Assembly (NCBI GenBank): GCA_020720665.1
Contig: DYOF01000003.1
Coordinates: forward strand, 1 to 61,820
Reading direction: 5' to 3'
Length of the DNA stretch: 61,820 bases
Source of the DNA: Acetofilamentum sp.
Lineage (GTDB): Bacteria > Bacteroidota > Bacteroidia > Bacteroidales > JAADGE01
The position numbers were made by a program, and so were the translations under genes. Shown in pieces: positions 44,797-53,859 of the stretch; the first letter of the stretch is position 1; every line of letters begins with the position of its first letter. The notes beneath the pieces are model-generated. The model had not been told where the DNA came from, made no database searches, and saw only the letters and a program-made list of their open reading frames with translations.

Positions 44797-46459
44797 ATTT
44801 TTATTGTTTACTATTTTTTTTCTGACAATCCGAATCGGATTTTCACAAGAAGAAAATGAACTCACTCCAAAAATTACCGGAAATTTTGAAACCATTCTTC
44901 AATCCTATCAAATTGATACTTTAATCGGTATTAGCTCTGAGCAACTTCCGGATGAAAAAATTCTTTCAAACTCATTTTTAACCCTAAATTACACTTTCGG
45001 TAAATTTTCCGCAGGTGTAAAATACGAAGCGTATTTGAACGCTCTTCAGGGATATGACAATAGATATAACGGACACGGGATATCCGGAAGATTTGCGTCA
45101 TATATTTCAGATGAAATTGAAATAACTGCAGGAAATTTTTACGAACAATTTGGTAACGGTCTTATTCTAAGATCATTTGAAGAGCGGGCATTGGGAATTG
45201 ATAATTCAATTGACGGAATGCGTGTAAAATATAAGCCTTTTTCCGGAATTAAACTAACAGGAATAATCGGAAAACAAAGATATTATTGGGAACACGGAAG
45301 CGGAATTGTTAAAGGATTAGATTGTGAAATTTCATTAAATCAAACGATTAAGAAATTATCAAATAAAAAAATAAAAATTTTATTGGGAGGCGGTATTGTT
45401 TCAAAATATCAAAAAAACTCTGACCCTGTGTATAATTTTCCGGAAAACGTATCGGCTTTTTCCGGTAGGCTGAATGTTTCAAGAAACGGTTTTGTTTTAT
45501 CATCTGAATTTGCTTATAAAATAAACGACCCCTCTTCTGACAACGGTCTGATTTTTAAAGACGGAAACGCAACATTTCTGAATGCTTCTTGGTCAAAAAA
45601 AGGTATAGGAATTTTAATCTCGGCATTGAGATTAGATAATATGAGTTTTCGTTCCGACAGAACAGCAAGCCTGAATGATTTGAATATTAATTATTTACCC
45701 GCAATTACAAAAAATCACAGCTATTTTTTAACTTCTATGTACCCGTTTTCTACTCAAGCAAACGGACAAATAGGTTTAAACACTGAAATTTTTTATACTT
45801 TCAAGAAAAATTCTTTTTTAGGCGGAAAATACGGAACAAATGTAAACATTAATTTCTCGGTGGTAAACGCTATTCAGAAAACAAAAATTATTATAAATCC
45901 GAATGCCGATATTTTAAATTTAGACGGATATACTTCAAATCCTTATGCTATAGGCGATGAAAATTATTACAAAGATTTGAATCTTGAAATAAATAAAAAG
46001 CTTAACAAAAGCCTAAAATTTTCATTGGTTTATGTTTATGAAGATTACAACAAATACATCATTCAAGGAAAAGACAGCAGTTTACATGCCGATATTTTTG
46101 TTTTTGACTTCTCGGTAAAATTATCGTCAAAATATGCTGTTCGTTTTGAATCAGAATACTTAACGACAAATAAAAATTCCCAAAACGAACCGGTTGATTT
46201 CGGCAATTGGATTGCCGGTTTAATTGAATTTACCTATTCTCCGCATTGGTTTATAACAATTACCGACCAATATAACACAGGTAATTCAAAACACGACAGT
46301 GCACATTATTATAATTTTTTTGCAGGCTACACAAAAGGAGCAAATCGAATTCAGGTCGGATACGGAAGACAAAGAGAAGGTATTCTCTGTGTAGGAGGTA
46401 TTTGCCGAAATGTTCCGGCAGCAAGCGGTTTTAATCTCACACTTTCAAGTTCATTTTAA
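44771..46459 (+). CDS. DUF6029 family outer-membrane protein
   Basis: A 562-residue protein with a signal peptide ending IGFSQ (near residue 26). The body is a long series of amphipathic strands (FASYISDEIEITAGNFYEQFGNGLILRSFEERALGIDNS, FTYSPHWFITITDQYNTG), and the final strands (GANRIQVGYGRQREGILCVGGICRNVPAASGFNLTLSSSF) end in Phe, like an outer-membrane barrel. The segment GNGLILRSFEERALGIDNSIDG is the most recognisable part of DUF6029. It overlaps the TlpA gene by 26 bases and its stop overlaps the next start (TAATG), so expression is tightly coupled. Function is unknown. Confidence 0.8.
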   Translation: MVIIQKINKFLLFTIFFLTIRIGFSQEENELTPKITGNFETILQSYQIDTLIGISSEQLPDEKILSNSFLTLNYTFGKFSAGVKYEAYLNALQGYDNRYNGHGISGRFASYISDEIEITAGNFYEQFGNGLILRSFEERALGIDNSIDGMRVKYKPFSGIKLTGIIGKQRYYWEHGSGIVKGLDCEISLNQTIKKLSNKKIKILLGGGIVSKYQKNSDPVYNFPENVSAFSGRLNVSRNGFVLSSEFAYKINDPSSDNGLIFKDGNATFLNASWSKKGIGILISALRLDNMSFRSDRTASLNDLNINYLPAITKNHSYFLTSMYPFSTQANGQIGLNTEIFYTFKKNSFLGGKYGTNVNINFSVVNAIQKTKIIINPNADILNLDGYTSNPYAIGDENYYKDLNLEINKKLNKSLKFSLVYVYEDYNKYIIQGKDSSLHADIFVFDFSVKLSSKYAVRFESEYLTTNKNSQNEPVDFGNWIAGLIEFTYSPHWFITITDQYNTGNSKHDSAHYYNFFAGYTKGANRIQVGYGRQREGILCVGGICRNVPAASGFNLTLSSSF

Positions 46460-47304
46460 TGAAATACCTATCTCTTTTTTCAATACTTTTTTTCTTTTTA
46501 ATTCTCGGATGTGATGTTATTGAAAATCCGAAGAAAAAATCCGAAGAAATTACATGCGGAAACGAAAACGACCCGGTGCCTATAAAAAAAATTTTAGTAG
46601 AAGACTATACCGGACACAAATGCCCGAACTGCCCGGATGCAGCAATAAAAATAGACGAACTAATCGGAATGTACTGTGATCACATAATCCCGATTAGCCT
46701 TCATGTTGGTTATTTTGCAAGCCCTGATACCGATTTCCCTGCTGATTACAGAACAGAAACAGGCAACAATTTAAATTCTTATTATACAGTTACGAATTAC
46801 GGATTACCTAACGGTTTAGTTAACCGTACGCAATATAACGGTAATTATGTAATCGGCAGGGATAATTGGGCAACAGCAGTACATGAATTATTAAATACTC
46901 AACCGCTTATAAATATTATCATAGAAAGCTCATACAACGAAACCGACAAACAAATTTCTGTTGAAATTACTACTGAAATGCTGTCTGATATAAATGAACA
47001 ATTAAATATCGGATTGTATATAACAGAAGACAGTATTGTAAGTCCTCAAAAAAACGACACCGAAACCATTGACAATTACATACACCGACATGTTTTACGT
47101 AAAGGGATAACACCTGAACTCGGAGAAAACTTATCCGGTCCCGTAAATTTCGGAACCGTTTTAAAAACAACATACACCTTTGCTGCTGATAGTGTTTGGA
47201 ATATTGAACATTGCCATCTGCTTGCTTTTGTCAGTTACAAAAATTCAAATGAAATTATACAAGCGGAATCTGAACCGATAATTCAACATATTTCAAATAA
47301 ATAA
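46459..47304 (+). CDS. Omp28-related outer-membrane lipoprotein
   Basis: A 281-residue lipoprotein (lipobox LILGC, Cys near 18). Residues about 45-150 have a thioredoxin-like opening with VEDYTGHKCPNCPDAAIKIDEL, where CPNC is a potential redox pair, followed by HVGYFASPDTDFPADYRTETG. A beta-sandwich C-terminal half follows (residues about 150-281). Omp28 was described as a surface lipoprotein of Porphyromonas gingivalis. The start codon shares an A with the stop codon of DUF6029. Co-occurrence with TlpA upstream suggests that its cysteines are kept reduced by TlpA. Confidence 0.83.
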   Translation: MKYLSLFSILFFFLILGCDVIENPKKKSEEITCGNENDPVPIKKILVEDYTGHKCPNCPDAAIKIDELIGMYCDHIIPISLHVGYFASPDTDFPADYRTETGNNLNSYYTVTNYGLPNGLVNRTQYNGNYVIGRDNWATAVHELLNTQPLINIIIESSYNETDKQISVEITTEMLSDINEQLNIGLYITEDSIVSPQKNDTETIDNYIHRHVLRKGITPELGENLSGPVNFGTVLKTTYTFAADSVWNIEHCHLLAFVSYKNSNEIIQAESEPIIQHISNK

Positions 47305-47320
47305 AATAGATTTTTTTTCA

Positions 47321-47335
47321 TACATAATTTATGTA
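47321..47335. promoter_or_regulatory. Palindrome between Omp28 and CvpA genes
   Basis: TACATAATTTATGTA is a perfect 7-bp inverted repeat around one T, 12 bases upstream of the -7 box at 47348. The position suits an operator or an activator site. It is not followed by a T run, so it is not an obvious terminator. Confidence 0.4.
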
Positions 47336-47347
47336 ATATAAATTTAT

Positions 47348-47355
47348 TACTTTTG
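47348..47355 (+). promoter_or_regulatory. -7 box of the CvpA-like gene
   Basis: TACTTTTG matches TAnnTTTG, 23 bases before the ATG at 47379. Confidence 0.55.
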
Positions 47356-47378
47356 TAGAAATATTAACATCATAAGAA

Positions 47379-47882
47379 ATGAATGTTGAATTAGCCGTAA
47401 GTTTTATAGATATTTTCATAGGACTTGTTTTAATCTGGGCAATTTATAAAGGTTATAAAAGAGGACCTGTAGTTCAGGCGGTTTCATTATTAATAATAAT
47501 TCTCGGAATTGCTCTTTTCGGCTCGGCTTCGGTTAGTATTGCAGACTATATAAGAGAACGTTCAACAGTTGATTTACCTAATCTTCACATTATTTTTTTC
47601 ATTATTTTTTTTGCGGCATCTGTTTGGTTGTCTAATTTCGTCGGAAATAAAATTGAAAAAACAGCTGCAAAACCGAAAGGGTTTTTAAATATTTTTTTAG
47701 GAATTTTAGCCAACGTAATAAAATACATCTACCTGTTGAGTATTTTATTACTCCTTTTTGCCGGAATTGATAATAAATACGATTTAGTCGGAAGAAAAGA
47801 AAAGAAAAATTCAAAACTCTATGAAACCGTTCGAGATATTGCTCCGAATACAATTAAAACAGTTGAATTTTTGCGGAATTAG
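47379..47882 (+). CDS. CvpA family membrane protein
   Basis: A 167-residue inner-membrane protein with four predicted helices (FIDIFIGLVLIWAIYKGYKRG, AVSLLIIILGIALFGSASVSIADYI, IIFFIIFFAASVWLSNFVGNKIEK, NVIKYIYLLSILLLLFAGID). The first helix with the GYKRG turn and the ADYI segment are the CvpA signature. In E. coli CvpA is needed for colicin V production and supports envelope integrity; its molecular role is unsettled. The last residues are polar (IAPNTIKTVEFLRN). A stand-alone gene with its own promoter. Confidence 0.83.
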   Translation: MNVELAVSFIDIFIGLVLIWAIYKGYKRGPVVQAVSLLIIILGIALFGSASVSIADYIRERSTVDLPNLHIIFFIIFFAASVWLSNFVGNKIEKTAAKPKGFLNIFLGILANVIKYIYLLSILLLLFAGIDNKYDLVGRKEKKNSKLYETVRDIAPNTIKTVEFLRN

Positions 47883-47956
47883 AAATAGTAATCGAGCCTC
47901 TTACAAAAAAAATTTATTAATTATTTTGCTTTTTAACAGAATTATAAGCAAACTTG

Positions 47957-48101
47957 AAATCGCAAGTCAGCTTTTTAATTGCTTGATATTCAAATGGCAA
48001 ACGGCGAAGCCCTCACTGAAAGTAATTGTTTTAATAAACTGAAGCATTAATTAATATAACGTGTTGTTTATTAGCTTATTCGCACCCTGACTTGCGGATT
48101 T
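47957..48101 (-). repeat. 145-bp dispersed repeat, copy 2 (reverse orientation)
   Basis: Same length as copy 1, with ends aaatcgcaagtc (47957-47968) and gacttgcggattt (48089-48101). The core at 48000-48038 is, on the minus strand, identical to copy 1 at 38 of 39 positions. Outside the core and ends the two copies diverge strongly, with scattered shared words such as aataaacaacacgtt. It lies in the 319-base gap between the CvpA gene and tyrS; the remaining bases show nothing else except the tyrS promoter. Confidence 0.8.
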
Positions 48102-48178
48102 AAAGAGCAATTAAAAGTTCAATCCTTCTGTATTTTACTTTTTAAACCCACATTTCTTCTCTTTTTTCGGATATTAAT

Positions 48179-48186
48179 TATCTTTG
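48179..48186 (+). promoter_or_regulatory. -7 box of tyrS
   Basis: TATCTTTG matches TAnnTTTG, 15 bases before the ATG at 48202, and overlaps an in-frame TTG (48184), which is thus excluded as the start. Confidence 0.6.
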
Positions 48187-48201
48187 CAAAAATTTTTTTC
48201 A

Positions 48202-49503
48202 ATGAGTTTTACAGAAGAAATTAAATGGCGAGGTATGTTGCATGATATTATGCCGGGTACCGATGAAATGCTGAAAGAAGGACGTGCTGCGGCATATGTA
48301 GGTATTGACCCTACTGCTGATTCGTTGCATATAGGACATTTAGTAAGCGTAATGCTGCTGAAACATTTTCAACTTGCAGGTCATCAGCCTATTGCAGTAA
48401 TCGGCGGAGCAACCGGTATGATAGGTGATCCTTCCGGAAAATCACAAGAACGCAATTTATTAGACATTCAAACTCTCCGACATAATCAAGAGGCAATAAA
48501 AAAACAGTTGGTAAAATTTCTTGATTTTTCTGAACAAACAGAAAATAAAGCACTAATACTCAACAATTACGACTGGATGAGCAAATTTAGTTTTTTGGAT
48601 TTCATACGTGATGTCGGCAAACACATTTCGGTTAATTATATGATTGCAAAAGACTCGGTAAAAAAAAGAATGTCCGGCGGAGCGGAAAAAGATGCCGAAG
48701 GTTTATCCTTTACTGAATTTAGCTATCAATTAGTTCAAGCTTATGACTTTCTTCATTTGTATAAAGAATATAACTGTAAACTACAAATGGGCGGTTCCGA
48801 CCAATGGGGAAATATTACAACCGGCACAGAGTTAATCAGAAGAATGTTACAAGGCAAAGCATTTGCGCTAACCAGTCCGTTAATTACAAAAGCCGACGGC
48901 GGAAAATTCGGAAAAACAGAAAAAGGGAATATTTGGTTAGACCCGGAAAAAACATCACCCTACGGATTTTATCAATTTTGGATAAACACATCTGATGAAG
49001 ATGCCGAAAAATATTTGAAAATTTTTACCGTTTTAAGCAAATCAGAAATTGAGTTATTAGTTAAATCGCATACGGAAGCGCCGCATAACAGATTGTTGCA
49101 AAAAAAATTAGCTGAAGAGCTAACTGTTTTAGTTCATAGCAAAGAAGAATTTTTCAATTCTGTTGCTGCATCTGAAATCCTATTCGGAAAAGGGACAAAA
49201 AACCAATTAAGGTCGTTGAATGAAAAAACGTTTAATGATGTGTTTTCAGGAGTTCCTACGTTTTTGGTAAGTAAAGAAGCATTAATCAGAGGGATTAATG
49301 TTCTTACACTTCTGACATCCGAAGCTCTAATTTTTAGCTCAAACGGAGAAATAAGAAGGTTAATGAAAGATAACGGACTCAGTATTAATTTAGAAAAAGT
49401 AAATGATTCCGAGTTAATAATTAACGAAGAATTCCTTATTAACAAAAAATATATCGTTGTCAAACAAGGAAAGAAAAACTATTCAATAATTGTAGCATCT
49501 TAA
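48202..49503 (+). CDS. tyrS: Tyrosyl-tRNA synthetase
   Basis: A 433-residue class I synthetase, the usual bacterial length. [22 protein letters not shown] contains the HIGH motif (near residue 46). [18 protein letters not shown] (near 200) binds tyrosine, and [13 protein letters not shown] (near 237) is the KMSKS-loop equivalent. The last 80 residues form the S4-like tRNA-binding domain ([19 protein letters not shown] region through [19 protein letters not shown]). The first residues ([24 protein letters not shown]) confirm the start. It precedes Wzz by 10 bases; the two may be co-transcribed although unrelated in function. Confidence 0.96.
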   Translation: MSFTEEIKWRGMLHDIMPGTDEMLKEGRAAAYVGIDPTADSLHIGHLVSVMLLKHFQLAGHQPIAVIGGATGMIGDPSGKSQERNLLDIQTLRHNQEAIKKQLVKFLDFSEQTENKALILNNYDWMSKFSFLDFIRDVGKHISVNYMIAKDSVKKRMSGGAEKDAEGLSFTEFSYQLVQAYDFLHLYKEYNCKLQMGGSDQWGNITTGTELIRRMLQGKAFALTSPLITKADGGKFGKTEKGNIWLDPEKTSPYGFYQFWINTSDEDAEKYLKIFTVLSKSEIELLVKSHTEAPHNRLLQKKLAEELTVLVHSKEEFFNSVAASEILFGKGTKNQLRSLNEKTFNDVFSGVPTFLVSKEALIRGINVLTLLTSEALIFSSNGEIRRLMKDNGLSINLEKVNDSELIINEEFLINKKYIVVKQGKKNYSIIVAS

Positions 49504-49513
49504 TCAAATAAAA

Positions 49514-50533
49514 ATGAACAAAAAAACCGATTTTACCGGAAATTCAACTGACCTTATTATATTTTTATATAAAAAACGACTTCCGATAATCATTATAACT
49601 CTCTTTGGTGCTGTTGTTTCAATAATTATTTCACTGACAATTACACCGATGTATAAGTCATCAGTTATTTTATACCCCGCATCTTCTACTTCTGTTTCAA
49701 AATCTTTATTATCAGGAGGCGTAAAGGATAATTTAATGGCATTCGGCGATGAAGAAGAAACAGAACAATTAATACAAATTTTAGAGTCAAATGATATTGT
49801 AAATTATATTGTAGAGAAATATAATTTGCTTCAACATTATGAAATTGACAGTACATCTAAATTTAAACGGACAAATTTATATAAAACCTATAGCAGTAAC
49901 ATTTCTTTTAAAAAAACACGTTTGCAATCTGTTGAAATTGAGGTGTTTGACAAAGACCCCGTTTACGCAGCCGATATTGCAAACGATATTTCACATTATG
50001 CGGATTCAGTAATGAATAAAATAAGAAAAAAACGTGCATGGGACGCTCTTTTAATTGTTAAATATGAATATAAAAAACTTGGCAAGCAAATTCAAGAAAT
50101 GTCTGATTCGTTATCTTCGTTAAACAAATTAGGAGTTTTAGATTATACAGAGCAAGTAACGTCATATTCGTCCGGATTAGCAGAAGGTATTGCAACCGGA
50201 AAAATTTCTGCATCAGGAATTAAATATTTGGAAAATAAACTTAAGTCATTAGAGTCATACGGTCATTCATATAATGAAATTTCCAATTTTATTGAATTTG
50301 AACAGGCTCGTTTAAGCAATTTAAAAGGAAAATGGGTAGAAGCCGGAGTTGAATATGCACAAAATTTATCGTATATTTATATTGTGAATGAAGCATTTCC
50401 TTCTGAAAAAAAAGCAAAACCTGTACGTTGGTTAATTGTTAGTTTATCAACTTTGTCTTCATTTTTATTTTCACTGCTTTTTGTCGCTTTTACTGACTTT
50501 TTTTCCAAATTAATGATTAAAATTAAAGAATAA
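49514..50533 (+). CDS. Wzz-type polysaccharide chain-length determinant
   Basis: A 339-residue inner-membrane protein with two helices (IIIITLFGAVVSIIISLTITPM near residue 25 and WLIVSLSTLSSFLFSLLFVAF near 308) enclosing a periplasmic alpha/beta and coiled-coil region. The flanking basic/polar context (KKRLPI; PVRWL) fits the PCP (Wzz) family, which controls polymer length together with the Wzy polymerase. The next gene, an O-antigen ligase/polymerase-like protein 13 bases away, supports this. No kinase domain is attached. Confidence 0.85.
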   Translation: MNKKTDFTGNSTDLIIFLYKKRLPIIIITLFGAVVSIIISLTITPMYKSSVILYPASSTSVSKSLLSGGVKDNLMAFGDEEETEQLIQILESNDIVNYIVEKYNLLQHYEIDSTSKFKRTNLYKTYSSNISFKKTRLQSVEIEVFDKDPVYAADIANDISHYADSVMNKIRKKRAWDALLIVKYEYKKLGKQIQEMSDSLSSLNKLGVLDYTEQVTSYSSGLAEGIATGKISASGIKYLENKLKSLESYGHSYNEISNFIEFEQARLSNLKGKWVEAGVEYAQNLSYIYIVNEAFPSEKKAKPVRWLIVSLSTLSSFLFSLLFVAFTDFFSKLMIKIKE

Positions 50534-50546
50534 TAAAGCGAAACCT

Positions 50547-51968
50547 TTGGAAATACTTAAAACCAATAAATTTCTGTTCATATTTTCTTCCGTGTTTATT
50601 TTTTTAAATTCGGCTTTATTGTATTTTAATATTTATTACGGTATTCTCATACCTTTTATTTTGCTTACTGTATGGATAGGAATATTTAAACAGGAACTGT
50701 TAATTCTCGCAGTTGTCTTTTTTTCTCCGCTCTCATTTCTTCTTTCAGAAATTTTACCGAATACTACTGTTGATATTTCTATCCCTACAGAACCTATATT
50801 AGCGGTTCTTGTTTTTTTGTTTGTTCTGAAAACAATGACCGGGCAGGGTATTCATAAAAAAATATTAATACATCCGGTCAGTATTGCAATTTATATTAAT
50901 TTACTTTGGTTATTTATTACAACTCTCAGCAGTAGTTTACCTATCGTTTCTGTTAAATTTTTAATTGCCCGCTTATGGTTTGTTGTACCTTTATATTTTA
51001 TATCTGCACATTTTTTTAAAGATTCATTATTTATCAAAAAATACATTTGGGCATATATAATTCCTTTTTTATTTATAATTTTCTATACGCTTACAAATTT
51101 AATTTCTGTCGGATTATTCATTAAAAATGCCGCACACGGTGCAATGCAACCCTTTTTTAACGATCACACATCATATGGTGCCGTAATTGCAATGTACATA
51201 CCGGTTATAACCGGATTTATTTTTATTATAAAACGAAAATCGTATGTAAAACCAACAATATTATTGATTTTGTTAATATTTTCATTTGCTTTGGTTTTTT
51301 CATATACGCGTGCAGCATGGATTAGTATAATAATATCGTTATTTATTTTTATTGTAGTTTATTTAAAAATTGACCGGCGAATTTTAATCTTTTTTTCAAT
51401 TCTGACCGTGTCATTATTTTTTGTTTTTCAATTTGAAATTACCGATCGTTTAAGTAAAAACAGACAAGATTCTTCACAAGATTTAAGCGAACATGTTAAT
51501 TCTATTTCAAACATTGCAACGGACGCATCAAATTTAGAACGAATAAACCGATGGAATTCTGCTTTAAAAATGTTTGAAGAACGCCCCTTGCTCGGATTCG
51601 GTCCCGGAACATACACGTTTCAATATGCTCCGTATCAAATGTCTTATGACAAAACAATTATCAGTACAAATTTCGGAGACGGCGGAAATGCACATAGTGA
51701 ATATATAGGACCTTTGGCTGAGTCCGGCATTTTAGGAACTCTAAGTTTCATCGGTATAATAATTATGACGATAATTACCGGTGTCAAAGTATATTATAAT
51801 TCTCGCAAACAAGAATATAAAATATTATCAATTACTGCCTTACTCGGATTAATAAGCTATTATATCCACGGATTTTTAAATAATTTTCTTGATACCGACA
51901 AGGCTTCGGTTCCATTTTGGGGTTTTACGGCAATAATAGTTGCGATTGATATTTTTCATAAAGAATAA
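50547..51968 (+). CDS. O-antigen ligase/polymerase (Wzy_C) family protein
   Basis: A 473-residue inner-membrane protein with 11-12 predicted helices. The extracytoplasmic loop and following helix carry the Wzy_C pattern RINRWNSALKMFEERPLLGFGPGTYTFQYAPYQ (near residue 332) and GGNAHSEYIGPLAESGILGTLSFIGIII (near 384), the positions of the conserved Arg/His. It ligates or polymerises undecaprenyl-linked glycans. The start is a TTG at 50547, directly after wzz and without an alternative ATG nearby. With Wzz it forms a polymer-length/ligation pair. Confidence 0.85.
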   Translation: MEILKTNKFLFIFSSVFIFLNSALLYFNIYYGILIPFILLTVWIGIFKQELLILAVVFFSPLSFLLSEILPNTTVDISIPTEPILAVLVFLFVLKTMTGQGIHKKILIHPVSIAIYINLLWLFITTLSSSLPIVSVKFLIARLWFVVPLYFISAHFFKDSLFIKKYIWAYIIPFLFIIFYTLTNLISVGLFIKNAAHGAMQPFFNDHTSYGAVIAMYIPVITGFIFIIKRKSYVKPTILLILLIFSFALVFSYTRAAWISIIISLFIFIVVYLKIDRRILIFFSILTVSLFFVFQFEITDRLSKNRQDSSQDLSEHVNSISNIATDASNLERINRWNSALKMFEERPLLGFGPGTYTFQYAPYQMSYDKTIISTNFGDGGNAHSEYIGPLAESGILGTLSFIGIIIMTIITGVKVYYNSRKQEYKILSITALLGLISYYIHGFLNNFLDTDKASVPFWGFTAIIVAIDIFHKE

Positions 51969-51993
51969 TTCCAATCATAAATTGCCCGGAATA

Positions 51994-52022
51994 TTGTTAT
52001 TTATTAAAAAAAAGTATTTTTG
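51994..52022 (+). promoter_or_regulatory. Promoter of lepA
   Basis: TTG (51994-51996) and TATTTTTG (52015-52022) are 18 bases apart, 31 bases before the ATG at 52054. Confidence 0.65.
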
Positions 52023-52053
52023 CACTTTAGTGTAAAAAGCATTTAACTCATTC

Positions 52054-53841
52054 ATGAAGAATATCAGAAATTTTTGTATTATAGCACACATCGATCACGG
52101 AAAAAGCACCCTTGCAGATCGCCTTTTAGAAACAACAAAAACTGTTACGGATAAAGATCATCAGGCTCAGGTTCTTGACGATATGGATTTGGAAAGAGAG
52201 CGAGGAATAACCATAAAAAGCCATGCTATTCAAATGGATTACGAGCTTGAAGGACAAAAGTATAAATTAAACTTGATTGACACACCCGGACATGTTGATT
52301 TTTCATATGAAGTATCCCGCTCAATTGCAGCTTGTGAAGGAGCTCTTTTAATTGTTGATGCAACACAGGGTATTCAAGCTCAAACCATATCAAATTTATA
52401 TTTAGCTATTGAAAATGATCTCGAAATTATTCCGGTTTTGAACAAAATGGATATGGATACAGCTATGCCCGAAGAAGTAAAAGATCAAATCGTCGAGCTT
52501 TTAGGCGGAAACCGTGAAGATATTATTGAAGCCAGCGGAAAAACAGGAATGGGCGTTGAAGAAATTCTTAAGCGAATTGTTCAAAACATACCCTCTCCTC
52601 AAGGAAACGAAAACGAACCTCTTCAAGCAATGATTTTTGATTCCGTATTTAATTCGTATCGAGGGATTATTGCCTATTTCAAAATTAAAAACGGAACCAT
52701 AAATAAAGGCGACCACGTTAAATTCTTCAATACAAAAAAACAATATTTTGCCGAAGAAATAGGCGTTTTAAGATTAAAACAAGAAAGCAGAAATTCTTTA
52801 AGTGCCGGGGATGTCGGTTATATTATTTCCGGAATTAAAGAATCAAAAGAAGTAAAAGTAGGAGATACAATTACACATGTTGAAAAACCCTGTGCTAAAG
52901 CGGTTGAAGGCTTTGAAGAAGTAAAACCCATGGTTTATGCCGGAATTTACCCGATAGATACCGAAGATTATGAAGATTTAAGATATTCAATTGAGAAACT
53001 ACAATTAAACGATGCCTCATTAAGCTTTGAACCCGAATCGTCTCTTGCATTGGGTTTTGGTTTTCGCTGCGGTTTTTTGGGAATGCTCCATATGGAAATT
53101 GTTCAAGAACGCTTAGACAGAGAATTTGACATGAATGTTATAACAACAGTTCCTAATGTTTCGTATATCGTTCAAACAAAAAAAGGAGATATAATTGAAG
53201 TACACAATCCTTCCGGTTTGCCCGATATCGGAATTATCGAAGAAATAAGAGAACCGTTTATTGAAGCTCAAATAATAACGAAAACAGAATTTTACGGGCA
53301 AGTTATGAAACTTTGTCTTGATAAAAGAGGAGATTTAATAAAAGAAAACTATTTATCGGCCGATCGTGCCGAATTAACATTTCATATACCGCTTGCAGAA
53401 ATTGTTTTTGATTTCTATGACAAATTAAAAAGCATTTCAAAAGGGTACGCATCCCTTGATTATCATCACTTAGACTATCGAAAAGCAAAACTCGTTAAAC
53501 TTGATATTTTAGTAAACGGTGAACGTGTTGATGCGCTTTCTTCTTTAATTCATGAAGACAACGCCTATCGTTTAGGACGAAAAATGACCGACAAATTAAG
53601 CGAATTAATTCCGCGACATCAATTTGCCGTGCCTATACAAGCTGCAATCGGAGCAAAAATTATTGCTCGTTCAACAATTAAAGCCGTAAGAAAAGATGTA
53701 ACCGCGAAATGTTACGGGGGAGATATCACTCGTAAAAGAAAATTGCTTGAGAAACAAAAAAAGGGTAAAAAGAGAATGAAACAAATAGGAAATGTTGAAA
53801 TTCCGCAAAATGCATTTATGGCTGTTTTAAAATTAGATTAA
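52054..53841 (+). CDS. lepA: Elongation factor 4 (LepA GTPase)
   Basis: A 595-residue translational GTPase. G1 is HIDHGKSTL (residues 10-18), G2 ERGITIK, G3 [12 protein letters not shown]4 NKMD, in the usual order. The LepA-specific C-terminal domain includes [17 protein letters not shown] and ends [43 protein letters not shown], the family's characteristic tail. LepA back-translocates stalled ribosomes or promotes initiation, and protects protein synthesis at high ionic strength. It is followed by asnS after 18 bases. Confidence 0.97.
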   Translation: MKNIRNFCIIAHIDHGKSTLADRLLETTKTVTDKDHQAQVLDDMDLERERGITIKSHAIQMDYELEGQKYKLNLIDTPGHVDFSYEVSRSIAACEGALLIVDATQGIQAQTISNLYLAIENDLEIIPVLNKMDMDTAMPEEVKDQIVELLGGNREDIIEASGKTGMGVEEILKRIVQNIPSPQGNENEPLQAMIFDSVFNSYRGIIAYFKIKNGTINKGDHVKFFNTKKQYFAEEIGVLRLKQESRNSLSAGDVGYIISGIKESKEVKVGDTITHVEKPCAKAVEGFEEVKPMVYAGIYPIDTEDYEDLRYSIEKLQLNDASLSFEPESSLALGFGFRCGFLGMLHMEIVQERLDREFDMNVITTVPNVSYIVQTKKGDIIEVHNPSGLPDIGIIEEIREPFIEAQIITKTEFYGQVMKLCLDKRGDLIKENYLSADRAELTFHIPLAEIVFDFYDKLKSISKGYASLDYHHLDYRKAKLVKLDILVNGERVDALSSLIHEDNAYRLGRKMTDKLSELIPRHQFAVPIQAAIGAKIIARSTIKAVRKDVTAKCYGGDITRKRKLLEKQKKGKKRMKQIGNVEIPQNAFMAVLKLD

Positions 53842-53859
53842 AGTATAAATTCAAATAAT

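Noticed and set aside
47821..48042. 73-residue open frame after the CvpA gene
   Set aside because: It starts in another frame inside CvpA, runs through the 145-bp element, and its composition (Lys/Ile/Asn of AT-rich non-coding DNA) does not look like a protein.
48000..48101. Integron attC-like site in the 145-bp element
   Set aside because: Words such as ataacgtgttgtt recall attC ends, but no paired core sites (GTTRRRY / RYYYAAC), integrase or cassette order is present.
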